From contig JAKQDD010000047.1 in the NCBI GenBank assembly GCA_029556615.1, positions 1 to 47,324 of the forward strand: a DNA stretch of 47,324 nucleotides, given 5' to 3'. Below the pieces are notes generated by a model. The model was not told the origin of the DNA. It was given only the letters and a program-made list of their open reading frames with translations, and searched no databases. This document shows positions 17,574 through 28,119 of this stretch, in pieces. The DNA comes from Verrucomicrobiota bacterium (GTDB lineage Bacteria; Verrucomicrobiota; Verrucomicrobiia; Limisphaerales; J093). Positions within the stretch are counted from its first letter, which is position 1; every line of letters begins with the position of its first letter. A program made the translations under genes and the position numbers.

Positions 17574-17796
17574 AAGTGATCTCAGGCTTGACGTCCACCC
17601 CGACGGGTGGCGGTCACCAACCCGCCGCCGTGGGGGCCATTGTCCGAGTGCTTGAGGCCACAGTAGGCTCCCGGGGACGCCCGTCAATGGGAATTGGCGT
17701 GCCCGGATCCTCGCTTAACGCGTGTGGCGCGAACGGTCGCCATCGGCTCCTGGTGGGTTTTGGCCTTGAAGGCGCGTGGGGTGTCGGCTCCGGGGT

Positions 17797-17820
17797 AGCC
17801 CGCCCGCGAGCGGGCGGGCT
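17797..17820. terminator. perfect GC-rich stem-loop at the group II intron 5' junction
   Basis: AGCCCGCCCG and CGGGCGGGCT pair perfectly around a CGAG tetraloop, followed by TT and then the intron start GTGTGCC. Class C group II introns are known to insert just after terminator-like stem-loops, and this arrangement fits. It may once have been the terminator of a plus-strand gene. Confidence 0.65.
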
Positions 17821-18103
17821 TGTGTGCCTGGCAGGTGCCAGCCCTATCGGGGTGAGAGGTCCCCGACGGGGAGATGGCGACAACCGAAGCTGAAGGCTAA
17901 GGCGGAACCGTAAGGAAGCGACTGAAAGAGCCGGAAGCGAACCTTCGACCGTAGGAACACGAACTGGTAGCGAGGCGGGCGACCGGGGGCGAGCAGGCGA
18001 GCACGAGCGAAGCCCAAGGGTCAATGAGGGCGCACGTCAAGCCAGAGGGCACGAGGGGAAAGGGTTGGCACCGACCCAGGGAGACCCCGGGGCTGAGAGG
18101 TCC

Positions 18104-18284
18104 TAGCGAGGCGCCGCCTCAGACCCAACCAAGTCCGCGATCCCATGAAGCCTTCCTGCCTTTCCGGACCCTCTCTTCCGCGCCTCGCTAATGTAGAGTC
18201 CTCGGAGGCGGGGGGGGCGGGTTGGGAACGGCAGGGGCCAAACTTGACCTGTTGACCACATATTCCACAAGTCGAGGACTCTAG
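18104..18284 (-). mobile_element. CTAG-181 element, intact copy F, inside the group II intron (181 bp, subtype II)
   Basis: Borders are CTAG at 18104-18107 and 18281-18284. The flanks GAGGTC and GGAGTC would rejoin as GAGGTC-CTAG-GGAGTC if one border CTAG and the interior were removed. This is the only intact copy not at a gene end. The module 2 interior matches copy C. Confidence 0.93.
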
Positions 18285-18584
18285 GGAGTCAGCAGAGGCC
18301 ATAGGAGCGACGAGGTCTGGCGAAAGCCGGGCGGAGCCAAGGGCCGAAGGACGGAAACGCAGAGCTCCATGAGAACCTGAACGAGCGGGGAGAACGAAGT
18401 CCGAAACCGCAGGGCGCGACAACTGCGGTCACGACCCTGGACTGGCAGAACCGGGGCCCCGGCGGAGAGGCCGCCGTCCAAGCCCCGGGAGTGGCCCCCC
18501 CCTGCCGATCTCGGTGTTGCGGCGCTGGGGTTTTGTGATGCCCTCAGAGCTTGCGACCGCCATGTAGCAAGGTCGCACCGTTCA

Positions 18585-18618
18585 ACCGCCGGATGCGGAT
18601 AACCGCACGTCCGGTGGT
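18585..18618 (+). ncRNA. group II intron domain V
   Basis: A 34-nt hairpin, ACCGCCGGATGCGG, then ATAA, then CCGCACGTCCGGTGGT. The catalytic triad position reads CGC and faces GUG, giving the expected G-U wobble; the bulge near the tip is kept. The length is exactly that of canonical domain V, and a domain VI-like stem follows. Confidence 0.85.
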
Positions 18619-18671
18619 GTGGGAGGTTGCCGGGGCGCAATCCCCGGCACCCGACCCGATTATAGGGAATG

Positions 18672-18723
18672 GAGGGACAAGACTTGACCTGCTGACCCCG
18701 TGTTGCACAATTTGAGGACTCTG
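18672..18723 (-). repeat. partial CTAG-181 element (copy G, module 1 end only)
   Basis: The segment ending TTGAGGACTCTG matches the module 1 end in minus orientation, including CTTGACCTGCTGACC and TTGCACAA. It has CTG instead of CTAG at the border and starts about 12 bases after the intron 3' end. It runs directly into the palindrome at 18724-18765. Confidence 0.8.
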
Positions 18724-18765
18724 ATGTGGTGTCTCACGAGTGGCGCCATTGGGGAGACACCACAT
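18724..18765. repeat. palindrome abutting copy G, shared with 8421-8440
   Basis: ATGTGGTGTCTC (18724-18735) and GAGACACCACAT (18754-18765) are perfect 12-nt arms, and the interior contains the self-complementary TGGCGCCA. The right half also occurs at 8421-8440 next to copy C. Confidence 0.85.
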
Positions 18766-18809
18766 TCGCCGGCCTATATGAAGGGTTTGGTGGAAAACTC
18801 CGAAGCGAA

Positions 18810-18912
18810 CAACTCAAGTTTGATCCTATGCCAGCGAGCGAGGCGCATCTCAGACCCATTCGAGTCTCCAGGCTCATGAAGACCCTGCTGTCCCTCCCCA
18901 CCCCCATCTCGC
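18810..18912. repeat. mosaic CTAG-181 fragment (copy H)
   Basis: A module 1 fragment in plus orientation (AACTCAAGTTTGATCCTATG) is joined to a module 2 fragment in minus orientation (AGCGAGGCGCATCTCAGACC and onward to the CCCTCCCCACC region). The join is degenerate and lacks a terminal CTAG. Confidence 0.75.
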
Positions 18913-18947
18913 GTCCTGCTTCGAGAAGAGACCGGAGAGCTGATGCC

Positions 18948-20051
18948 ATGGATTTGCCGGCAGACTGTACGCTCATGGGGGCCGGCTTCTTCACCTGGCT
19001 TGCGTCGATATCCCGATCCCGGCGCGGCGTTGCCGAAGCCCGGAAGTCCTTGCACCGGTTTTTTTGTGAGGTTTCCGGGCTCGCCATGGCCGCCCTGGCG
19101 CTCGGGGCGGGAATCGCGTTGGCCGCGGACTTGCGGATTGGGATGATTGGGCTGGACACGTCGCATGTGGTGGCGTTCACGCAATTGCTGAACGACCCGG
19201 CGCGGTCGAATCACGTGGCCGGCGGCCGGGTTGTGGCCGCGTATCCGGGCGGGTCCCAGGACATTGAATCGAGCCGGACGCGGGTCGACGGGTACACGCG
19301 CGAGCTACGGGACAAGTGGGGCGTGCGGATTGTGGACACGATCGAGGCGTTGTGCGAGGCGGTGGACGTGGTGATGCTGGAGAGTGTCGACGGCCGGCCG
19401 CATCTCGAGCAGGTGAAGCCGGTGATTCGGGCGCGCAAGCCGGTGTTCATCGACAAGCCGATGGCGGGATCCCTGCGGGATGTGATTGCGATCCAGCGGC
19501 TGGCCCGGGAGCACGGGGTGCCGTGCTTCAGCTCCTCGTCGCTCCGGTACTATCCGGGGCTGATCGAGTTGAAGAAGGCGCCGGCGGGAGAAGTGCGCGG
19601 GGCGGTCTCGACCGGTCCCTGCCCGGTGGAGCCGCATCATCCGGATCTCTTCTGGTACGGCATTCACGCCGTGGAAGCTTTGTACGCGGTGCTGGGGCCG
19701 GGTTGCGAGCAGGTCACGCGGGCGACAACGCCGAACGCGGAGGTGGTGACGGGAGTTTGGAAGGACGGCCGGTTCGGGACGATGATCGGTCTGCGGGAGG
19801 GCGCGGCGCCCTACCGGGTGACGGTGTATGGGAGCAAGGCGGTGGTGGACCAGAAGCCAGGGGGCGACTATGGGCCGCTGGTGCGGGAGGTCATGCAGTT
19901 TTTCCAGACCGGGGTGGCGCCGGTTTCCCCGGAGGAGACCCTCGAGCTGTTTGCGTTCATGGAAGGTGCGGACGAGAGCAAGCGGCAGGGGGGAAAGCCG
20001 GTCCGGATCGCGGACGTGATCCGGAATGCCGGGGGGGAACCCGCCAAGTGA
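18948..20051 (+). CDS. exported Gfo/Idh/MocA-like oxidoreductase
   Basis: A protein of about 367 residues. The catalytic part begins at LRIGMIGLDTSHVVAF, a Rossmann segment in which GxGxxG is replaced by GLDTSH, as in a subset of Gfo/Idh proteins. DKPMAGSLRD follows in the EKP position, then HPDLFWYGIHAVEALY with the conserved His. A hydrophobic stretch (MAALALGAGIALAA) just before the Rossmann fold may be an export signal. The ATG at 18948 has GGAGAG eight bases upstream; ATG at 19086 would start right at the hydrophobic stretch. The open frame further upstream is inside repeat fragments and is discounted. Altered nucleotide-binding residues leave cofactor use open. Confidence 0.83.
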   Translation: MDLPADCTLMGAGFFTWLASISRSRRGVAEARKSLHRFFCEVSGLAMAALALGAGIALAADLRIGMIGLDTSHVVAFTQLLNDPARSNHVAGGRVVAAYPGGSQDIESSRTRVDGYTRELRDKWGVRIVDTIEALCEAVDVVMLESVDGRPHLEQVKPVIRARKPVFIDKPMAGSLRDVIAIQRLAREHGVPCFSSSSLRYYPGLIELKKAPAGEVRGAVSTGPCPVEPHHPDLFWYGIHAVEALYAVLGPGCEQVTRATTPNAEVVTGVWKDGRFGTMIGLREGAAPYRVTVYGSKAVVDQKPGGDYGPLVREVMQFFQTGVAPVSPEETLELFAFMEGADESKRQGGKPVRIADVIRNAGGEPAK

Positions 20052-20084
20052 TGAGCGGCGTGAGTCTGGGGGGAGTTCAACCCT

Positions 20085-22437
<2,353 letters not shown>

Positions 22438-22441
<4 letters not shown>

Positions 22442-23004
22442 GGGCATGTGTCTGGGTTGGCGTCGCGGGTCAGGATCCAATCGACGGCGGCGGGCAGGTG
22501 ATCGACCACGACGGCGCGGGCGAGGCGGGGGGCGTTGTCGTGCTCGACCTGGGCGCCGCAGCCGGTTCGCACCAGCAGGCAGCGCCGGACGCCGGCGTTC
22601 CAGCCGCATTCGAGGTCGGCCTGTTTGTCGCCGACGAGATAGCTGCGGCTGAGGTCGATGCCGAGGGTGTCCCGGGCGTCGAAGAGCGCCTGGGGCGACG
22701 GTTTTCGATGGCGACTGGGCTGGCCTGGCGCCTCGGGGGCGAAGTAGATCCGGGCCAGGCGGACGCCGTCGCGGGCCAGCAGGGCTTCGAGGTGCCGGTG
22801 GATCGCGTGCATGGCGTCGAGGGTGTAATAGCCCCGTCCGATCCCCGACTGGTTGGTGACCAGGACGAGGAGGAAGGCGGCTTCCTGGAGCCGGCGCAGG
22901 GCGGCTCCGGTTCCGGGGTAGAGGACGAAATCATGGATTTCGTGGACATAGCCGCGGTCCTCATTGAGGACGCCGTCGCGGTCGAGGAACACGGCGCGGG
23001 GCAT
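22438..23004 (-). CDS. gmhB: D-glycero-D-manno-heptose 1,7-bisphosphate 7-phosphatase (GmhB-like HAD)
   Basis: A 188-residue HAD-superfamily phosphatase: nucleophile motif FLDRDGVLNED (Asp 8, Asp 10), TNQSGIGRGYYT, RKPSPQALFDA with the motif III Lys, and VGDKQADLECG. It is placed between hldA and kdsB, which fits heptose-bisphosphate dephosphorylation in ADP-heptose synthesis. Odd point: the zinc-binding Cys/His loop of classical GmhB is absent. Residues 87-104 read YFAPEAPGQPSRHRKPSP with no cysteine. Zinc-less relatives exist in the broader family, so specificity (alpha or beta anomer, or another phosphate) is open. It starts 10 nt after the hldA stop. Confidence 0.88.
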
Positions 23005-23014
23005 GGCGTTGGGG

Positions 23015-24028
23015 TCAGCGGCGGGTATGAAAGCTGGCGAGCAGTTCCTCCGGGCTGACGGTGGCGGTGCCGACCTTGCCCACAACGACGCCGGCGGCGT
23101 GGTTCGAGAAAACGGCGGCCTCGGCCGGCGAGGCGCCGGCGGCGACGGCGAGGGTGAAGCTTGCGATCACGGTATCGCCGGCTCCAGAGACTTCGAACAC
23201 TTCGCGGCTGGTGGTGGGGATGGGGAAGGGGGGTGCGTCCCTTTGGCAGAGCAGCATGCCTTGTTCTCCGAGGGTGATGAGCAGGAGGGCGGGCTGCAGG
23301 TCGGCGAGCAGGCTCCGGGCGACCCGGAGCAGGGCGGGGTCCGCGAGCGGGTTGGCGGTGCGGGTGCTGTCGTAGGCGCCGGCGAGTTCGAAAGCCTCCT
23401 TGCGGTTGGGAGTGATGAGCGAGAGCCCGCGGAGGTCGAGACGATGGACGGGTTTGGGATCGACGCTCACCCAGAGGCCGCGTTGGCGGCAGCGGGGTTT
23501 GAGGGCATCGAGGAGCGCCTGGGTGACGACGCCTTTGCCGTAATCGCCGACGATGACGGCGTCGGCCCCCTCGAGCCGCTCGTCAATGGACTGGACGAGG
23601 GCGGCTGTGGTGGGCGGATCGAGGTCCGTCCGGGTTTCGCGGTCGACGCGGACCATTTGCTGTTGGTGGGCGATGATGCGGGTCTTGATGCTGGTGCCGC
23701 GCTTGGGGAGGACATGGAGCCCGCTGCAGTCCACCTGGTGTTCCTCGAGGAGGCGGTGCAGCCGGCGTCCGGCGTCGTCGGCCCCGACCACGGTCACCAG
23801 GCGGGCTTCGGCGCCGAGGGCGGTCAGGTTTCGGGCGACATTGGCGGCGCCGCCGGGCATGAAACTTTCGCGGTCGAAGTCGACGACCGGGACGGGGGCC
23901 TCGGGGGAGATGCGGTTGACCCGGCCCCAGAGGAACTGGTCGAGCATGACATCGCCGACGACGAGGATCCGGCAGCGGCGGGCGGTGGCGAGGAGGTGGG
24001 AGACGCGTGGCGGGGTGAGGGGGTTCAT
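23015..24028 (-). CDS. hldA: D-glycero-beta-D-manno-heptose-7-phosphate kinase
   Basis: A 337-residue PfkB-family kinase corresponding to the kinase half of HldE (RfaE domain I): [20 protein letters not shown] near the N-terminus, [10 protein letters not shown] at 59-68, and the catalytic GAGDT at 282-286. The cytidylyltransferase-like half (HldC/RfaE domain II) is absent, so the adenylyltransferase must be encoded elsewhere. The ATG overlaps the thiG stop (ATGA), and gmhB follows after 10 nt. Confidence 0.93.
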   Translation of the reverse strand: MNPLTPPRVSHLLATARRCRILVVGDVMLDQFLWGRVNRISPEAPVPVVDFDRESFMPGGAANVARNLTALGAEARLVTVVGADDAGRRLHRLLEEHQVDCSGLHVLPKRGTSIKTRIIAHQQQMVRVDRETRTDLDPPTTAALVQSIDERLEGADAVIVGDYGKGVVTQALLDALKPRCRQRGLWVSVDPKPVHRLDLRGLSLITPNRKEAFELAGAYDSTRTANPLADPALLRVARSLLADLQPALLLITLGEQGMLLCQRDAPPFPIPTTSREVFEVSGAGDTVIASFTLAVAAGASPAEAAVFSNHAAGVVVGKVGTATVSPEELLASFHTRR

Positions 24029-24831
24029 GGGGCGGCTTGGGGCGGCGGCGGGGGTTCGTCGAGAAAGGCGGTCAGCGGGCTGGTGGCGTGGCCGGTTGCT
24101 GCCGGGCCGGGCAGGCCGCTCTCGAAGGCGATTCGGCCGGCCTCGACCGCCAATTGGAAGGCGGTGGCCATGGCATCGGGATCGCCGGCCACGGCGATTG
24201 CGGTGTTCACGAGCACCGCGTCGGCCCCGAGTTCCATGGCTTCCGCCGCGTGGCTCGGCGCGCCGAGTCCGGCGTCGACGACCACCGGCACGGTGGCCTG
24301 CTCGAGAATGAGGCGGAGCTGGTCGCGGGTTTGGAGGCCGCGGTTGGTGCCGATGGGGGAGCCGAGGGGCATGACCGTGGCGGTGCCGGTTTCCTGGAGG
24401 CGCCGGGCGAGGACGGGATCGGCGTTGATGTAGGGGAGGACGACGAAGCCCTCGCGGACGAGGGTTTCGGCCGCGGCGAGGGTTTCGATGGGATCGGGCA
24501 GGAGATGCCGGGGGTCGGGGTGAATCTCGAGTTTGATCCAGCGGGGCAATCCGGCGGCGGCGGCCAGGCGCGCGAGGCGCACGGCCTCGGCGGCGGTGCG
24601 GGCGCCGCTGGTGTTGGGGAGGAGGAGATAGCGCTGCGGGTCGACGTGCTGGAGGATGTCGGCGAACGGGTCCTTGGCGCCGGAGAGATCGGCCCGCCGC
24701 AGCGCGACGGTCACCATTTCCGTGCCGCTGGCCGCCAAGGCGCTGCGCATGGCCTCGGGCGAACTGAACTTGCCCGTGCCGACAATCAAGCGGGAACGGA
24801 ATGTCCGCCCGGCAATGACCAGCGGTTGCAT
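24025..24831 (-). CDS. thiG: thiazole synthase
   Basis: A 268-residue ThiG, which forms the thiazole phosphate of thiamine from deoxyxylulose 5-phosphate, dehydroglycine and ThiS-thiocarboxylate. The usual segments are present: [19 protein letters not shown], the Schiff-base lysine in WIKLE (Lys 100), SPIGTNRGL, and [20 protein letters not shown]. The start is ATG at 24831, with ATG at 24843 the alternative; a longer open frame upstream shows no family similarity. No thiS, thiH/O or thiF lies nearby, and I see no TPP riboswitch upstream. Its stop overlaps the hldA start, so a thiamine gene heads an LPS/CTP operon. Confidence 0.95.
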   Translation of the reverse strand: MQPLVIAGRTFRSRLIVGTGKFSSPEAMRSALAASGTEMVTVALRRADLSGAKDPFADILQHVDPQRYLLLPNTSGARTAAEAVRLARLAAAAGLPRWIKLEIHPDPRHLLPDPIETLAAAETLVREGFVVLPYINADPVLARRLQETGTATVMPLGSPIGTNRGLQTRDQLRLILEQATVPVVVDAGLGAPSHAAEAMELGADAVLVNTAIAVAGDPDAMATAFQLAVEAGRIAFESGLPGPAATGHATSPLTAFLDEPPPPPQAAP

Positions 24832-24976
24832 CCCCGGTCTCATGTCCGCGAACGTTACGGCGGCGTTGTGCGGGTGTCCAGCATCGCGCTGGTTTTGGCG
24901 TCTTTTTGGTTGCCAGTTGGACCTGGAGTCGTAGACTGCCTCACGAACGGGAGTCCAGGGGTCGCTGAGAAGCTTG

Positions 24977-25210
24977 ATGGACACGTCCGCGGACACGTCG
25001 CTGAGTATGTTGAATGACGAGGCGTTGAAACAGTCGACCTTGTACCAGGATTTTCTCGCGGAGCGCGAAGAGATACTGAGGCACAAGTGGATCGAGTCGG
25101 AGAAGGCGGGCTACGACATCGGCTTTGAGCGCGCGTTGACCGATTGGATTGTGAAGTACCGGACGGGTTGGCGGAAGTGGTATCGGAGCCAGCGCGCCTG
25201 TCGGGCGTGA
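24977..25210 (+). CDS. small conserved hypothetical protein (possible DUF4032-like)
   Basis: A 77-residue charged protein with no membrane segment. The core [17 protein letters not shown] followed by [15 protein letters not shown] and [15 protein letters not shown] looks conserved, with a regular helical pattern. I associate this pattern with short proteins often labelled DUF4032, but cannot confirm it here. ATG at 24977 is chosen, with GAGAAG upstream; an internal ATG at 25007 would remove a non-conserved leader. It is divergent from thiG and stands alone. Confidence 0.65.
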   Translation: MDTSADTSLSMLNDEALKQSTLYQDFLAEREEILRHKWIESEKAGYDIGFERALTDWIVKYRTGWRKWYRSQRACRA

Positions 25211-25246
25211 CTGGGGGATGGCCAGCCTGACTGGAGCGTCTGCGCA

Positions 25247-25289
25247 AGGGGTTGTTTTCACCGGTTGCCATAGGCCCCTGTTGTTTTTT
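25247..25289 (+). promoter_or_regulatory. possible attenuator or terminator in the pyrR leader
   Basis: AGGGG (25247-25251) can pair with CCCCT (25275-25279), followed by TTGTTTTTT within ten bases. It lies in the 131-nt gap before pyrR-pyrB. PyrR commonly controls such leaders by attenuation. The stem is short, and a full PyrR anti-antiterminator consensus is not present. Confidence 0.3.
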
Positions 25290-25341
25290 GGGAATGGACT
25301 CTTTTACTTCGTGACCCCGTGGTTGGGACGTGACCTATTGC

Positions 25342-25896
25342 ATGTCAAAAGCAGCTTCTCAAGAGGCGGTGGTGATGGATGCCGCTGCGGTGCGCGGCGC
25401 CGTTGAGCGGATAGCCGAGGCGATTCGCGCCGGGAACCCCGGCGGAGATCAGGTGGTCCTGGTGGGCATCCAGACCGGCGGCGTCCAGCTGGCCCGGTAC
25501 CTGGCGTCGGAACTCGAACGGGCCTGGGGCAACCCGGTGCCGGTGGGGCACCTTGACGTGACGATGCACCGGGACGATCTGGACCAGCGGCTGGCGCCCC
25601 GGGTGCATCCGACAGCGATCCTGTTCGACGTGACCGGGAAGACCGTGATCCTCGTGGACGACGTTCTCTTCAGCGGGCGGACCACGCGGGCGGCGATGGA
25701 TGCCCTGACGGACCTGGGGCGGCCGCGGCGGATCCAGCTGGCCGTGCTGGTCGACCGCGGGCATCGCGAGTTGCCGATCGAAGCCGATTTTATTGGCATG
25801 ACCCTGGCGACCGGTCCGGTGGACCGTGTGGACGTCCGGTTGGCCGCCTCGATCGAGGACTCGAAAGTCGTTCTTGAAAAAGCGGCTTCGGGATAG
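25342..25896 (+). CDS. pyrR: PyrR bifunctional regulator / uracil phosphoribosyltransferase
   Basis: A 184-residue type I phosphoribosyltransferase with the PRPP loop VILVDDVLFSGRTT (about 102-115) and PyrR-specific segments VGIQTGGVQLA and LAVLVDRGHRELPI. In many bacteria PyrR senses UMP and PRPP and binds the pyr mRNA leader. It is immediately followed by pyrB (12 nt), so PyrR probably controls pyrimidine synthesis here. ATG at 25342 is the first ATG after a poor upstream GTG. The leader holds a weak stem plus T-run. Confidence 0.93.
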   Translation: MSKAASQEAVVMDAAAVRGAVERIAEAIRAGNPGGDQVVLVGIQTGGVQLARYLASELERAWGNPVPVGHLDVTMHRDDLDQRLAPRVHPTAILFDVTGKTVILVDDVLFSGRTTRAAMDALTDLGRPRRIQLAVLVDRGHRELPIEADFIGMTLATGPVDRVDVRLAASIEDSKVVLEKAASG

Positions 25897-25908
25897 CTGA
25901 ATGCGGGC

Positions 25909-26847
25909 ATGCGCTGGACCCGCAAGGATCTCCTCGATCTCCAGTCCCTTTCCGCTGACGAGATTCTGGCCGTGCTGGACACGGCCCGGGAGTTCAAGGC
26001 GGTGGGGGAGCGGACGATCAAGAAAGTGCCGGCGCTGCGCGGCAAGACGGTCGTCAATCTCTTCGTCGAGCCGTCCACCCGGACCCGGATCAGTTTCGAG
26101 CTTGCCGCGCAGCGGCTGAGTGCGGACGTCATCAACTTCACGGCGGAAGCCTCTTCTCTCAGGAAAGGGGAGACGCTGAAGGACACGGCCCGCAACCTCG
26201 AGGCGCTGAATGCGGATTTCATCATCATCCGCCACAGCGCCGCGGGGGCGCCGCACTTTCTGGCCCGGGTGCTGGGGGCCCACGTGGTGAACGCTGGCGA
26301 CGGCGCGCACGAGCATCCCACGCAGGGGTTGCTCGACGTGTTCACGATGCGCGAGAAGAAAGGCCGGGTGGCGGGATTGAAGGTGACGGTCGTGGGTGAC
26401 ATTCTCTACAGCCGGGTGGCGCGGTCGAATGTGTGGGCGTTGAGGAGGCTTGGCGCCGAGGTCACGCTGTGCGGGCCGCCGACGCTGGTGCCGCCCGCTT
26501 TCCAGCGGATGGGGTGTCGCGTGACGACCGATCTGCGGCTGGCGATCGCCGACGCCGATGTGATCAACCTGCTTCGCATCCAGCACGAGCGCCAGCGCAA
26601 GACGATGTTCCCGAGCCTGGGCGAGTACACCAGCCTGTTCGGCATCAGCCGGGCGCGGCTTCGGGAAGCGCGGCCCGACGTGCTGATCATGCATCCGGGT
26701 CCGATCAACCGGGGTGTCGAGGTGGACAGCGACGTTGCCGACGGCGGGCACTCGGTGATTCTCGAGCAGGTGACCAACGGTCTCGCGGTTCGGATGGCGG
26801 TGCTTTACCTGATCAACGGGGGCGAGAGCTCGGGCGTGGCGAACTAG
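25909..26847 (+). CDS. pyrB: aspartate carbamoyltransferase catalytic subunit
   Basis: A 312-residue ATCase catalytic chain: carbamoyl-phosphate loop FVEPSTRTR (52-60), HPTQG (136-140) and HPGPINRG (262-269). It catalyses the first committed step of pyrimidine synthesis. No pyrI or pyrC follows. Instead the stop codon TAG is part of a CTAG that opens the 38-bp repeat at 26844-26881. Confidence 0.96.
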   Translation: MRWTRKDLLDLQSLSADEILAVLDTAREFKAVGERTIKKVPALRGKTVVNLFVEPSTRTRISFELAAQRLSADVINFTAEASSLRKGETLKDTARNLEALNADFIIIRHSAAGAPHFLARVLGAHVVNAGDGAHEHPTQGLLDVFTMREKKGRVAGLKVTVVGDILYSRVARSNVWALRRLGAEVTLCGPPTLVPPAFQRMGCRVTTDLRLAIADADVINLLRIQHERQRKTMFPSLGEYTSLFGISRARLREARPDVLIMHPGPINRGVEVDSDVADGGHSVILEQVTNGLAVRMAVLYLINGGESSGVAN

Positions 26848-26881
26848 CCCCTTGTCAGAGAATATCTACCAACATGTTGTC
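26844..26881 (+). repeat. 38-bp CTAG-headed repeat, copy 1
   Basis: It begins CTAGCCCCTTGTCAGAGA and ends with the palindrome CAACATGTTG plus TC. It matches 33185-33222 at 37 of 38 positions. Its TAG is the stop codon of pyrB. After it, GCCCGC and GCGGGC can form a stem. It is not similar to the CTAG-181 element beyond the CTAG. Confidence 0.9.
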
Positions 26882-26958
26882 GATGTTGCCCGCGCGATCC
26901 GGCGGTGCTGCTCGCCGCAGGCGGGCCCCATGTTCCCAGCGCAGTCTGGGAAAAGGCG

Positions 26959-27051
26959 TGGAGTCCTCGACTTGGGGAATATGGGGTCAACAGGTCAAGT
27001 TGGGTCCCTGCTGTCCCTCCCCACCCTCTCTTCCACGCCTCGCTAATGGAG
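26959..27051. repeat. mosaic CTAG-181 copy (copy I)
   Basis: The module 1 end in plus orientation (GAGTCCTCGACTTGGGGAAT on through GGTCAACAGGTCAAG) is fused to the central part of an inverted copy (CTCTTCCACGCCTCGCTAAT). GGCGTGGA before and TCCACGCC within form an inverted repeat. No terminal CTAG remains. Confidence 0.82.
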
Positions 27052-27169
27052 TTGAGGTGGTTCGCGCCGAGTGCGCAGAGCAGAAGAAGGGATCCGCGGA
27101 AGACGGAAGACCAGACCGGGAGAGGCGGTGCCGGTTGCAATCCCGCCGGGCTTGGGTCATTCTGCGGCG

Positions 27170-27997
27170 GTGTCAGTCCCGGAACCCAGCGTGCTGCTGC
27201 TGATTCCTGCGTACAACGAGGAGCAGCGCATCGAGCCGGTGCTTCGCGAGTACGCGGAGCATTTCCGTCGGGTTTACGCGGGAGGATTCCGGTTGGTGGT
27301 GGTCTTGAACGGGTGTGTGGACGACACGCTGGGCGTGGTGCGGCGCGTCGAGGCGGAGTATCCGGAGATCTCGCATCTGGAGTTCCCCGGGCGGATCGGC
27401 AAGGGGGGGGCGCTGATCGAGGGTTTGCGGCTTTGGCCGGAGGCGGATCTGATGGGGTACGTGGATGCGGACGGGGCGACGGGGCCGGCGGCTTTTTTGG
27501 AGCTGGTGCGGCGGGCGGGCGAGGCGGACTGTGTGATTGGGTCGCGGTGGCTGCCGGGGGCGGTGCTGCACGTCGCGCAATCGAGCCAGCGCCGGTTTTT
27601 CAGCCGGGCGTTTCACGCCTGGGTCGAGATCCTGTTCCGGATGCACATTGCGGACACCCAGTGCGGGGCCAAGGTGATCCGGCGCGCCGCGGTCGAGCGG
27701 ATCCACGGGTCGCTGACGATTGCGGACATGGCGTTTGACATCAACCTGCTGTACGCCCTCAAGCGCGCCGGGTTTCGGGTCCTTGAAGTGCCGACGGAAT
27801 GGACGGACCAGATGGGGTCAAAGGTCCAATTTGGGCGCGCCTCCCTGGCATGGTTTCTGTCGGTGGTGCGGTTGCGGCTGGTCTACTCGCCGTTTTACCG
27901 TTGGCTGGGTCCGCTGCGTCCGCTCGAGGTCTGGCTCTACCGCAAGCTGGGGTCGCCCCCGCCGCTGCCCGGGGGCGGGGGGGCGGGGAGGATTTGA
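27170..27997 (+). CDS. family 2 glycosyltransferase (dolichyl/polyprenyl-phosphate sugar synthase type)
   Basis: A protein of about 275 residues with the GT-A fold: VLLLIPAYNEEQRIEPVL, DADGAT as the metal/nucleotide motif, GSRWLPGA, and DTQCGAKVIRR, a combination seen in polyprenyl-phosphate glucosyl/mannosyl transferases. A hydrophobic C-terminal region (ASLAWFLSVVRLRLVYSPFY) may contact the membrane. The start is uncertain: GTG at 27170 places the motif 12 residues from the N-terminus, while GTGs at 27128 or 27071 extend into unconserved sequence next to repeat copy I. A short GGAGATT-type repeat lies just after its stop. A role in surface glycan synthesis is inferred. Confidence 0.85.
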   Translation: MSVPEPSVLLLIPAYNEEQRIEPVLREYAEHFRRVYAGGFRLVVVLNGCVDDTLGVVRRVEAEYPEISHLEFPGRIGKGGALIEGLRLWPEADLMGYVDADGATGPAAFLELVRRAGEADCVIGSRWLPGAVLHVAQSSQRRFFSRAFHAWVEILFRMHIADTQCGAKVIRRAAVERIHGSLTIADMAFDINLLYALKRAGFRVLEVPTEWTDQMGSKVQFGRASLAWFLSVVRLRLVYSPFYRWLGPLRPLEVWLYRKLGSPPPLPGGGGAGRI

Positions 27998-28119
27998 GAT
28001 AGGAGATTGGAGATCCGGGTGGCTCTGCGGGTCGATGATGGACCGCTGAGGACTCGTGCGCGGCAAAACTCGACTTGCCACCGGGGGGGGCTTGTGAAAC
28101 GGTTCGGGGCCGCAAACGT

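Larger units (their letters stand above)
17822..18660 (+). mobile_element. ORF-less group II intron (degenerate), split by a CTAG-181 insertion
   Basis: The 5' end GTGTGCC fits the group II GUGYG consensus. The 3' end CCCGACCCGAT fits the usual termini, preceded by a domain VI-like stem (TGCCGGGG/TCCCCGGCA). A 34-nt domain V is recognisable at 18585-18618. The stretch after the 5' end is purine-rich, structured and non-coding, as in domain I. No reverse transcriptase/maturase ORF exists between the ends. Without the 181-bp insertion at 18104-18284 the intron is about 658 nt, so the protein has been lost. It lies directly after a terminator-like hairpin, which with the CGC triad in domain V suggests class C. 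Splicing ability is doubtful with the insertion. Confidence 0.78.

Noticed and set aside
24832..24976. TPP riboswitch upstream of thiG
   Set aside because: A CTGAGA-like string exists only on the other strand, and the second conserved half is absent.
28000..28080. Element relic near GAGGACTCG and CTCGACTTG
   Set aside because: Two short matches in inconsistent order and spacing; not distinguishable from chance.
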